Shown in pieces: positions 10,624 through 21,388 of a stretch of DNA of 64,000 bases. The position numbers and the translations under genes are program-made. The stretch is from Prinsepia uniflora (taxonomy: Eukaryota > Streptophyta > Magnoliopsida > Rosales > Rosaceae). The DNA is taken from assembly GCA_032719365.1 (NCBI GenBank), contig CM064874.1, positions 33,466,716 to 33,530,715 of the forward strand. The letters are read 5' to 3'. The notes beneath the pieces are model-generated. The model was not told where the DNA came from. It searched no databases and worked only from the letters and a program-made list of their open reading frames with translations. The number at the start of each line of letters is the position of its first letter. Within the stretch, counting starts at the first letter, position 1.

Positions 10624-13418
10624 TGTAACAACCCGTACCTTTGGGAAGGGTAAAAATGTAATTTTGTAAAAGTTTTGTATAAAAGGACGATTTTGCCCTT
10701 GTGAATAGTAGGTCAAAAGTCGACTTTTTGATTGACCGGTTGGATGAGTGTTGACCATTGACCGTGACGTAATGTAGGACGTCACGAGTCCATTGACAGG
10801 TGGCATGTCCGATTTGGACAATCGGAGAAAAAGTTATGTTGTACGGAAGATCGAGGGCGTTACCGTAATTTTGATTAAATGAGGAAAATGTTGACTTTTT
10901 AATGGACTTATAATTTTCACGTAGACCGAGGACAGTTAGATATGTCTCGACGTACTGAGTATAACGACAGGCGGCATGCTGTCATCGGACGTCGGACGGA
11001 AAAGTTACGGGTCTAGAACGTTTGAGGGCAAAACGGTAATTATTTAAACGAGGGGCAAAATGGCCTTTTTCCCTCAGCCAATCAGATAAGGGCAAGTGGC
11101 AGCAGGTGGAGTGGGATATTTGTTTTGCACCAAGGGATTGTGGACACGTGGGGAGAAGCCAGAGGCTTCTGGAGGAGTCTAAGTGTGCACGGCCACACTT
11201 TGCACAAAATCAAACCGTGCAATTGGGTTTGAACGCAGAAAAACAGAGAGAAAGAAATTGGAGGACGGTGATCGATTCTGTGAGGGTGTGAGGTTTTGGT
11301 GAATTGAGAGAGTGACAGGGAGATAAGTGTGAGCTGGTGGTCGTGCTGTTGGACGGAAATCGTGTACGGGGACACGGCGGAGGACGGTTGCAGTTTCTGG
11401 GAAATCTGAGAAGCTGGGAGACAAGGGCGGTGGCTACGCCGTGTGGTGGCTCAAATCAAGGCAGTGTGAGGCTTAGGAGGTTGCAGGGGACCCAACGAAC
11501 ACCGTGGCACGCGGCGGTGCGCACGGCGGAGACGGAATCGAAAAGTGAGTTCTATTCCCCTGTTTTTCCTGTGAGTTTCAAATTGGAAATCGTGGACCTG
11601 GATCTAGAGTCAAGGGGATTGGTGAGTGAAGTGAGGTTTAGGGAGGTCCTAGGAGTAGTTTATGACGGTTTCCGTGACGGGGGAGTTCACGGTGGGGGTG
11701 GTGCGACGGCGGGTACTCTGTTACCCTGTTTGGCCGTGAATTTCAAACGGGAAATCGTGGACTTAGAGAGTGAGTCGAGGGTTCCTGTGAGTTTTGTGTG
11801 ATTCAGTGAGGTCGTGGGAGGAGTTTAGAATGACCACCGTGAAGGGAGAAGAACTGGGTGGTCGGGAAGGAAAACAGAGTTTTGTACGGGTTTCTTTCGA
11901 GCTTCAGTCGTGAAGTTGTGGGTCGAGTCGAACCAAGAGAGTGAAGGGGATGAGTTCTTTGAGATTAGACGAAGCTTTAGGTGAAGAAAAGAGGGGAAAC
12001 GGTGGCCGAACGGCGGAGAATGGTTCTCGCCGGTCCGGGTTGCAGCCTGGTGCGAGCCGGGTTCGATCGAGGAAGACGGTGGCACTGTAGCAGGCGCGTG
12101 AGGCCCACGCGCAGCCACTTTGGGCGGCGCGTGGAGGCGCGTGGGGAGGAATCCGGCCAAGCTTCCAACATGGTTTTAGTTCTAAATGTTCTAAGGAATC
12201 CAATGGTATAATTTTCGGGTTAATCGGACGAAGTTACGGGATGGTTCGGGAATCCGAACGGTTTAGGGTTTATGAATAAAATATTATTTAAATTCCCCAA
12301 AAATTGGGGAAATAGGGTGAGTATCCTTGATGTAATTGTGACCCTATTTGGTGTCTATTGACAGGACGGGAAACGCCTGAAACGATCGAGGAGCGCACGG
12401 AGCGCAATTGATTCGTTTCGATCTGTGAGTGGACTCCTTCTTTTCTTTCGAGCATGCCTAACTGTTTTTATTAATGATTTACGATATTAAACGTGTTTTT
12501 ATTCTTCTTGTTGATGGTTATATGTGGTTGCTATGGTTGCACGTTTTTCGAGATATTTTCGGATTTGGGTTCGGAATGTCGGTTCTGAACGCCGGAAGGG
12601 CTTCGAACCGGGGATTTCGAATTCGATTTTGGCGATGGATTTCTAATTGGTTTTGCACAGACTTTGGATTGGATTTGCTGGATCTGGATATGGGTTTAAA
12701 GACCCGAATATTGATTGACGGGGGACGGGCCCGGATTGAGATTAAAGACTCGGGAGTTTAAAGACTCGGATATTTATGATATTACCCCCATAGGCCTATT
12801 GAGTTTAAAGACTCGGGAGTTTAAAGACTCGGATTACATTTAAGGCCTGGTTGAGTTTAAAGACTCGGATAGACCCAGCAGGTTTGATCAGAAAATGGTG
12901 TTTTTATAGTGTTTCTGTTTCTTATGATATTTTATAGTGTTTCTGTTTCTTATGATATTTTATAATGTTTCTGTTTCTTATGATGTTTCTTGGTTTATAA
13001 TTATTTTAATCACTGAGTTAGGCATGTGATTTCAAAACGGAGGGAACAAAGTGTTCTAGTTTCTTAGCTTTGATTTGATAATAAACGGTTTTCAAACTTT
13101 CATTTTCTTTTAGTCCACTCACATCTTTTGGTTTTAAATTTTCCCTCCAGGTCGTGGTGATAGCGCTGGGGTGAACGTTGAGGCAGATATGGAGGCATAG
13201 AGCTTCTGACGTTCTTCCGTTGCCACACTAGCATAGTAGGATTTTGTGCCCATTTTTTCGAACTATGCTCTAACTGACAGTTGTATTATATTTACCTCTT
13301 CGTCTGATAGTTATGCTTATAGTGGTATTGTAGTTATTTTGGTACTTTATGTGTGATTGTCAGACGGGAGAAGGGTTCGTCCTGGGTATCGAGGTGATAT
13401 TTGGGACGGGTCCTGACA
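10624..13418 (+). repeat. 5' LTR of the Tekay-like element
   Basis: It runs from TGTAACAACCCG to GGGTCCTGACA, 2795 bp. The twin GACAGGYGGC blocks are at 10795-10807 and 10966-10978. The GC-rich CACGCGC box is about 12082-12150. The donor-like TGTGAGTGGAC is at 12424-12434, its complementary arm at 13113-13123 and the acceptor AG at 13149-13150. Between the arms lies an array of GAGTTTAAAGACTCGG units (about 12692-12868). The promoter should lie in the first part, but I cannot place a start site. Confidence 0.92.
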
Positions 13419-13420
13419 AT

Positions 13421-13432
13421 TGGTAGCAGAGC
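13421..13432 (+). other. Primer binding site, one mismatch
   Basis: TGGTAGCAGAGC lies two bases after the LTR. It matches the initiator tRNA-Met site TGGTATCAGAGC except at one position. Confidence 0.8.
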
Positions 13433-13504
13433 ATAGGTTTGTCGGTTTGTGTCGTCTCTAGGTTGTTTTACTAACTCTATGCCTCTTTCAGCGTACGATC
13501 GATC

Positions 13505-14971
13505 ATGCCTCCGAGACGTGAACCCCCTCCACGACCTGAAGACGAAGCGGCGAGAGGGACTGAGAGTGCTTCGATTGAGCGAGCCCAGCGACTTGGGGCT
13601 ACTACTTTCAGCGGTGGGGCAGACCCCGAGGAAGCTCACCGATGGATCACCCGACTCGAGCGTATTTTCGGGGTGATGCACTATCCTCCAGAGGACCGGG
13701 TCTTGTTGGCTACTTTTCTACTAGATGGAGCCGCATATGAGTGGTGGTACACGCTGGAGTTGTCCGGCTGGGATGCACATACCGTGACATAGGAGACTTT
13801 CCGGGAGCGGTTTTTAGATCAGTACTATCCCCGTTCTTTCCGGGATGCCAAAGAGGCGGAATTTCTTCACTTGAAGCAAGGAAACATGACCGTGGCTGAG
13901 TATGAGCAGAGATTTCAGATGCTATCCCGATTTGCTCCTGCATTTGTGGCTACCAAGGCAGAGAAGTGTCGTCGATTTGAGTTGGGACTTCGAGGAGAGA
14001 TCCGAGCCATTGTGACAGCCGGCTCCTTTGCTACTTTCCGGGAGTTATCTGATGCTGCTGTTAGAGTGGAGGCCAGTTTGCCGGCCAGGCCACAGTACTC
14101 GGGCAGTGTGCGGCGCCGAGAGCATTCTTTTCCCGGAGCATCGAGTCAGAGGACCCCGAAGCGGGGAAATTTTGGTGGTTCGTCATCAGCTGGTGGAGCC
14201 CGGTTTGGTAGACCAGGCAGTTTTCAGGGCTCTGGATTTCGGGGAGCTAGAGTACAGCCGACTCCTCAGGCGAGTGATACTTCTGTTGCTTCTACTGGGA
14301 GGCAGACGGGTGGACCCGGTAGGGATGCTTGCTTCTATTGTGGAGAGCGAGGACACTTTCGGAGGGAGTGCCCATTGTTAGCTCAGGAGGGTGGAGCAGG
14401 CAGAGGTGCAGCAGAACCCGGGCGGAGTACTGCTTCAGTGTCAGGGGCGGCAGGCCCTAGGGGTGGCGGTGGTGCTACGAGCAGTTCTAGAGGGCGCGGT
14501 AGGTCATCGGGACCTCAGGCGCGAGTTTTTACGATGACGCAGCAGGAGGCCAGATCCGCACCGGGAGTGGTGACAGGTACACTTACCATACATGGCCACA
14601 CTGTTTTTTCTTTGATCGATCCCGGGGCTACGCATTAGTTTGTAGCCCGGAGTTGTAGTCTGGTGACAGAGAGGGAGGTGTCTACCTTGGAGTGTGCCTT
14701 AGGGGTGAGTACACCTACTGGGGAGGTGTTAGTGGTGACTCAGGTGTTGAGCGAGTGTCCAGTGTTGGTAGGTGGGGTTGAGTTAGTGGTGGACTTGCTG
14801 CTGTTAGATTTACGGGATTTCGATGTTATTCTGGGTATGGATTGGTTGACGAGACATCATGCTTCTATCGTGTGTTTCGATAGGAGAGTGACTTTCCGGA
14901 GTCCCGGATTACCAGAGAACGTTTCAGGGGGATCAGCGTGCAGTTCCTACTGGAGTTATATCGGCACTTGA
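13505..14971 (+). pseudogene. gag-protease region of the Tekay-like element, broken
   Basis: One frame encodes the Gag capsid-type domain (retrotransposon gag motifs WW..L and the AEYEQRFQMLSRFAP stretch), a Gly/Arg/Ser-rich linker, and a CCHC zinc knuckle (CFYCGERGHFRREC, near 14330-14370). An aspartic protease follows, with IDPGATH and later FDVILGMDWL. A TAG at 13790-13792 and a second TAG at 14636-14638, just after the protease active-site motif, interrupt the frame. The frame then ends at 14971 because of a shift: past about 14905-14930 the protein continues in the pol frame. The wild-type product would be the capsid precursor plus protease that packages and processes the element. It is clearly dead as it stands. 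Confidence 0.88.
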
Positions 14972-14981
14972 GGCTAGCAAG

Positions 14982-17954
14982 TTGTTGTGTAAGGGGTTCC
15001 AAGGTTACATAGCTCATGTGGTGGATACGCGTACTACGCCAGTGAGGGTGGAGGACATACCAGTGGTGCGGGAGTTTCCCGATGTTTTTCCCGAGGAGTT
15101 GCCAGGACTACCCCCACACCGAGATATCGAGTTTACGATTGATCTTCTTCCAGGTACACAGCCTATCTCACAGACTCCTTATCGTATGGAACCTGCAGAA
15201 TTGAGGGAACTTAAGGCCCAGTTGCAAGAGTGGGTCGATATAGGATTCATTCGACCGAGTATGTCACCTTGGGGAGCACCTGTATTGTTTGTCAAGAAAA
15301 AGGACGGAGGATTGAGATTGTGTGTGGATTACAGACAACTGAATAAGGTAACTATTCGGAATAAGTATCCCCTACCCCGGATTGACGATTTGTTCGACCA
15401 ATTGAAGGGAGCACAGTACTTTTCGAAGATTTATCTTCGCTCCGGTTATCATCAGTTGAGGGTTAAAGAGGAGGATGTACCCAAGACAGCCTTCCAGACC
15501 AGGTACGGTCATTATGAGTTTGTTGTGATGCCTTTTGGTTTAACTAATGCCCCAGCAGCTTTTATGGACCTTATGAACCGAGTGTTCTGGTCATATTTGG
15601 ATCATTTTGTGATCGTCTTCATTGATGACATTTTGGTGTATTCGAAGAGTGCGAAGGCGCATGAGAAACATCTGAGAATCGTGCTTAAGACTCTGAGGGA
15701 GCATCAGTTGTATGCGAAGCTGAGTAAGTGTCAGTTCTGGTTGACCAGTGTTGGATTTCTTGGCCATGTGATTTCGACCGAGGGCATCAGCGTGGATCCT
15801 CAGAAAGTTGAGGCGGTAGCAAAATGGGAACAGCCTAAGACGGTGACGGAGATCAGGAGTTTTCTGGGTTTAGCAGGCTATTATCGGCGCTTTATTGAGG
15901 GCTTTTCGATTCTAGCCGCTCCATTGACACGGCTGACTCGGAAGGGAGTTCGATTTGAGTGGGATGAGAACTGTGAACAGAGTTTCCAGGAGCTTAAAAG
16001 GCGGTTGACATCTGCTCCTGTGTTAGCCCTTCCAGACGATAGTGGGGAGTTCGAGGTGTACAGTGACGCTTCTTTGCAAGGTTTGGGCTGTGTATTGATG
16101 CAGCACGGGAAAGTGATTGCTTATGCTTCCCGGCAGTTGAAACCCCATGAGATGAACTACCCTACTCATGACTTGGAACTTGCTGCGGTGGTTCATGCAC
16201 TGAAGATTTGGCGACATTACTTGTACGGTGAGAGGTGCAGGATTTTCACGGATCACAAAAGTTTAAAGTATTTGTTCACTCAAAAGGAATTGAATCTGAG
16301 ACAGCGCCGATGGTTGGAGTTACTCAAGGACTACGACTGCACGATTGAGTATCACCCAGGGAAGGCTAATGTGGTAGCCGATGCCTTGAGCAGGAAATCA
16401 GCTAGTTCTTTGTCGCATTTGAGGAGCGTACGATTACCTTTGTTGGTTGAGCTCCGCAGGTTGGGAGTAGAGTTGACTGTAGATGATCAGGGAGCACTTT
16501 TAACGAGTTTTTATGTGCGGCCTGTTTTGATTGATCAGGTGATTGATGCTCAGTTTGAGGACCTTATTTTGGGCATCATTCGGATTGAGGTCGGGGCTGG
16601 AGAGAGACAGGACTTTAAGATCCGCGAGGATGGAGCCTTGATTAAGGATGGAAGGTTGTGTGTACCTGAGGATGAAGCCTTGAAGCAAGTGATACTGGAC
16701 GAGGCTCACTATTCAGCCTATGCGATGCATCCTGGTGGGACCAAGATGTATCGTACACTACGGGAACATTACTGGTGGTCAGGGATGAAACGTGAGATTG
16801 CAGAATATGTCAGTAGATGCTTGATTTGTCAACAGGTGAAAGCCGAGCGACAGAGACCTTATGGAGCAATGCAACCTTTACCGATTCCCGAGTGGAAATG
16901 GGATCACCTGACGATGGATTTTGTATTCAAGCTGCCCAGAACACCGAAGGGACACGATGGCGTATAGGTTATTGTGGATAGACTTACGAAGTCTGCTCAT
17001 TTCTTGCCAGTACGGGAAAACTTCAGGTTGGCGCAGTTTGCTCAGTTGTTCATTGATGAGATAATTCGGCTGCATGGGACGCCAGAGTCGATAGTATCGG
17101 ACAGAGACCCGAGGTTTACTTCTCGATTTTGGCAGAGCTTACATGAAGCTTTTGGGACAAAGCTACATTTCAGTACTTCATTTCATCCTCAGACCGATGG
17201 ACAGTCTGAGCGGACCATCCAGATTCTCGAGGATATGATGCGAGCTTGTGTACTGCAGTTTTAGGGTACTTGGGAGTCTCATTTACCGTTAATGGAGTTC
17301 GCCTATAATAACAGTTATCAGGAGAGTATTGGCATGGCTCCTTATGAAGCTTTGTACGGGCGACAGTGTCGGACTCCATTGTGTTGGACTGAGGTTGGTG
17401 AGAGGAGACTCACCACTTCCGAGTTGGTGGACCTTACTCAGGAAAAAGTGGCATTGATTCGAGAACGACTGAAGGCAGCTCAGGACCGACAGAAGAGTTA
17501 CGCCGACCGTAGGATTAGAGATTTGGAGTTTGCAGAAGGAGACTGGGTTTTCTTAAAATTATCTCCTTGGAAGGGAATTGTACGGTTTGACAGACGAGGG
17601 AAGTTGAGTCCTCGTTACATTGGACCTTATGAGATCTTGGAGCGGATTGGTCCTGTTGCATATCGATTGGCTTTACCAGCAGACCTGGCGAAAGTACATA
17701 ATGTTTTCCATGTATCTATGCTTCGGAAGTATATTCGAGATGATTCACATGTTCTGGAAGCACAACCAGTTGAACTGAGGGAAGACTTGAGTTTTGAAGA
17801 ACAACCTGTTGCGATCTTGGATCGGAAGGATAAGGTCTTACGACGGAAGACGGTTCCCTTGGTTAAAGTATTGTGGAGGAATCATCAAGTGGAAGAAGCT
17901 ACTTGGGAACCTGAGGCCTTGATGCGTGAGCAGTACCCTTATTTGGTTCACTGA
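14982..17954 (+). pseudogene. pol (RT, RNase H, integrase) of the Tekay-like element, broken
   Basis: A single frame carries reverse transcriptase (PYRM..., VDYRQLNKVT, the catalytic FIDDILVYSK near 15620), then RNase H (YSDASLQGLGCVL, TDHKSLKYLF, HPGKANVVADALSRK). The integrase zinc region (H..C..C, CLICQQVKAERQRPYG) follows, then the integrase core (DFVFKLP, SDRDPRF, QTDGQSERTIQ) and a C-terminal part ending in WRN..EEATWEPEALMREQYPYL. TAG stops interrupt it at 16965-16967 and 17262-17264. In the related copy at 59.1-61.7 kb the same positions read TGG and CAG, so both stops are single transitions. In RT the usual FSKIDLRSGYHQ motif reads FSKIYLRSGYHQ, replacing a catalytic aspartate; this also disables the enzyme. 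Confidence 0.92.
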
Positions 17955-17977
17955 ATTTCGGGGACGAAATTCTTTTT

Positions 17978-17988
17978 AGGAGGGTAGA
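17978..17988 (+). other. Polypurine tract
   Basis: AGGAGGGTAGA lies immediately before the 3' LTR and primes plus-strand synthesis. It follows the block GAATTTCGGGGACGAAATTC, which is shared in near-identical form with the LARD-like elements and the element at 59 kb. Confidence 0.8.
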
Positions 17989-17989
17989 T

Positions 17990-20780
17990 TGTAACAACCC
18001 GTACCTTCGGGAATGGTAAAAATGTAATTTTGTAAAAGTTTTGTATAAAAGGACGATTTTGCCCTTGTGAATAGAAGGTCAAAAGTCGACTTTTTGATTG
18101 ACCGGTTGGATGAGTGTTGACCATTGACCGTGACGTAGTGTAGGACGTCACGAGTCCGTTGACAGGTGGCATGTCCGATTTGGACAATCGGAGAAAAAGT
18201 TATGATGTACGGAAGATCGAGGGCGTTATCGTAATTTTGATTAAATGAGGAAAATGTTGACTTTTTAATGGACTTATAATTTTCACGTAGACCGAGGACA
18301 GTTAGATAGGTCTCGACGTACTGAGTATAACGACAGGCGGCATGCTGTCATCGGACGTCGGACGGAAAAGTTACGGGTCTAGAACGTTTGAGGGCAAAAC
18401 GGTAATTATTTAAACGAGGGGCAAAATGGCCTTTTTCCCTCAGCCAATCAGATAAGGGCAAGTGGCAGCAGGTGGAGTGGGATATTTGTTTTGCACCAAG
18501 GGATTGTGGACACGTGGGGAGAAGCCAGAGGCTTCTGGAGGAGTCTAAGTGTGCACGGCCACACTTTGCACAAAATCAAACCGTGCAATTGGGTTTGAAC
18601 GTAGAAAAACAGAGAGAAAGAAATTGGAGGACGGTGATCGATTCTGTGAGGGTGTGAGGTTTTGGTGAATTGAGAGAGTGACAGGGAGATAAGAATGAGC
18701 TGGTGGTCGTGCTGTTGGACGGAAATCGTGTACGGGGACACGGCGGAGGACGGTTGCAGTTTCTGGGAAATCTGAGAAGCTGGGAGACAAGGGTGGTGGC
18801 TACGCCGTGTGGTGGCTCAAATCAAGGCAGTGGGAGGCTTAGGAGGTTGCAGGGGACCCAACGAACACCGTGGCACGCGGCGGTGCGCACGTCGGAGACG
18901 GAATCGAAAAGTGAGTTCTATTCCCCTGTTTTTCCTGTGAGTTTCAAATTGGAAATCGTGGACCTGGAGCTAGAGTCGAGGGGATTGGTGAGTGAAGTGA
19001 GGTTTAGGGAGGTCCTAGGAGTAGTTTATGACGGTTGTCGTGACGGGGGAGTTCACGGTGGGGGTGGTGCGACGGCGGGTACTCTGTTACCCTGTTTGGC
19101 CGTGAATTTCAAACGGGAAATCGTGGACTTAGAGAGTGAGTCGAGGTTTCCTGTGAGTTGTGTGTGATTCAGTGAGGTCGTGGGAGGAGTTTAGAATGAC
19201 CACCGTGAAGGGGGAAGAACTGGGTGGCCGGGAAGGAAAACAGAGATTTGCGGGTTTCTTTCGTGCTTCAGTCGTGAAGTTGTGGGTCGAGTCGAACCAA
19301 GAGAGTGAAGGGATGAGTTCTTTGAGATTGGACAAAGCTTTAGGTGAAGAAAGGAGGGGAAACGGTGGCCGGGCGGCAGAGAATGGTTCTCGCCGGTCCG
19401 GGTTGCTGCCTGGTGCGAACCAGGTTCAATCGAGGAAGACGGTGGCACTATAGCAAGCGCGTGAGGCCCACGCGCAGCCACTTTGGGCGGCGCGTGGAGG
19501 TGCGTGGGGAGGAATCCGGCCAAGCTTCCAACATGGTTTTAGTTCTAAATGTTCTAAGGAATCCAATGGTATAATTTTCGGGTTAATCAGACGAAGTTAC
19601 GGGATGGTTCAGGAATCCGGACGGTTTAGGGTTTATGAATAAAATATTATTTAAATTCCTGAAAAATTGGGGAAATAGGGTGAGTATCCTTGATGTAATT
19701 GTGACCCTATTTGGTGTCTATTGACAGGACGGGAAACGCCTAAAATGGTCGAGGAGCGCACGGAGCGCAATTGATTCGTTTCGATCTGTGAGTGGACTCC
19801 ATCTTTTCTTTCGAGCATGCCTAACTGTTTTTATTAATGATTTACGATATTAAATGTGTTTTTATGCTTCTTGTTGATGGTTATATGTGGTTGCTATGGT
19901 TGCACGTTTTTCGAGATATTTCCGGATTTGGGTTCGGAATGTCGGTTCTGAACGTCGGAAGGGCTTCGAACCGGGGATTTCGAATTCGATTTTGGCGATG
20001 GATTTCGAATTGGTTTTTCACAGATTTTGGATTGGATTTGCTGGATCTGGATATGGGTTTAAAGACCCGGATATTGATTGACGAGGGACGGGCCCGGATT
20101 GTGTTTAAAGACTCGGGAGTTTAAAGACTCGGATATTTATGATATTACCCCCATAGGCCTATTGAGTTTAAAGACTCGGAGTTTAAAGACTCGGATTACA
20201 TTTAAGGCCTGGTTGAGTTTAAAGACTCGGATAGAACCAGCAGGTTTGATCAGAAAATGGTGTTTTTATAGTGTTTCTGTTTCTTATGATATTTTATAGT
20301 GTTTCTGTTTCTTATGATATTTTATAATGTTTCTGTTTCTTATGATGTTTCTTGGTTTATAATTATTTTAATCACTGAGTTAGGCATGTGATTTCAAAAC
20401 GGAGGGAACAAAGTGTTCTAGTTTCCTAGCTTTGATTTGATAATAAACGGTTTTCAAACTTTCATTTTCTTTTAGTCCACTCACATCTTTTGGTTTTAAA
20501 TTTTCCATCCAGGTCGTGGTGATAACGCTGGGGTGAACGTTGAGGCAGATATCGAGGCATAGAACTTCTGACGTTCTTCCGTTGCCACACTAGCATAGTA
20601 GGATTTTGTGCCCATTTTGTCGAACTATGCTCTGACTGACAGTTGTATTATATTTACTCCTTCGTCTGATAGTTATGCTTATAGTGGTATTGTAGTTATT
20701 TTGGTACTTTATGTGTGATTGTCAGACGGAAGCAGGGTTCGTCCCGGGTATCGAGGTGATATTTGGGACGGGTCCTGACA
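17990..20780 (+). repeat. 3' LTR of the Tekay-like element
   Basis: It is collinear with the 5' LTR and differs by scattered substitutions and tiny indels (2791 against 2795 bp). The donor-like TGTGAGTGGAC is at 19797-19807, its complementary arm at 20475-20485 and the acceptor AG at 20511-20512. The GAGTTTAAAGACTCGG array is about 20055-20231 and the GC-rich box about 19440-19510. Confidence 0.92.
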
Positions 20781-20785
20781 ATGCA

Positions 20786-21388
20786 ATTGGTCGTGGTATT
20801 TTTGATGGGTCTAGTTACACACAGGTCGGGTGAAATGTTGGTTAGCGTATACTCAGGTTGAGTAAGTTGGTGGTTAGCGTAACCACGGGTGAGTATAGTG
20901 TCAGTTTTCAACTGACGACTATCAAGTGGTGACAGATTGTCGGGATGTGCCAACGTGGATTATTGAGTGAGGTCTGATGACTCCCAGTGGGAGCAGACGT
21001 CAGGATAGTTTAGCATTTGAGCAAGGAACCTTCGAGTTGATCGTGTCATCGAGTTGGTTGATCTGACAAGTGATTAGCTCAAGGGATACTCTGGCTACTC
21101 TAATACTGACAAGTGGTGTCAGTTCAGAACGTGTGATTACTGTCATTCGACGTGGTTGAGAGTAGTCGATGCGACGTGAGTAGTAGTGGTACGACTGGTT
21201 GCAGATAAGTATTGTTCTAGCTAGTGGGTGTACTAGTGTACACGAGCGTGAGATTGAATTACTTTCCACGAGGTGGATGTGGAATCAGGATAGTTGGAGT
21301 TCGAGAACGAAACTAATTAAGGAGGGAAGAACGATTGAGATTAGTTCGGTTGGAATTTCGAGGATGAAATTAATTAAGGAGGGAAGGT
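20786..21388 (+). mobile_element. Interior of LARD-like element 2, right part, with two polypurine tracts
   Basis: This is the continuation of 7478-10618 after the nested element. It has no coding motif. It ends with AAGGAGGGAAGG at 21376-21387, directly before the 3' LTR. A second copy of the same purine tract with its preceding GA(A/G)..GAAA.TAATTAA context lies at 21319-21330. Confidence 0.72.

Larger units (their letters stand above)
10624..20780 (+). mobile_element. Complete Ty3/gypsy element, Tekay/Del-like, 10.2 kb
   Basis: Two LTRs of about 2.8 kb (10624-13418, 17990-20780) flank a gag-pol interior. A perfect 5-bp target duplication ATGCA lies at 10619-10623 and 20781-20785. The order gag, protease, RT, RNase H, integrase is that of gypsy. 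The long LTRs and the pol C-terminus (VLWRN..EEATWEPE, a short chromodomain-like tail) point to the Tekay/Del chromovirus lineage; this is inferred from family knowledge. The two LTRs are nearly identical, so the insertion is relatively recent. Four in-frame stops and one frameshift mean it is not autonomous. Confidence 0.92.

Noticed and set aside
11337..11801. A 154-codon plus-strand frame, also found at 18703-19167
   Set aside because: It is present twice only because it is in the two LTRs of one element. It lacks any recognised domain and the antisense frames are equally open.
14620..14640. DPG in the Tekay-like protease as an inactivating change from DTG or DSG
   Set aside because: IDPG also occurs in the other gypsy element here and is known in related plant elements, so it is probably a natural variant. 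The adjacent TAG is the real break.
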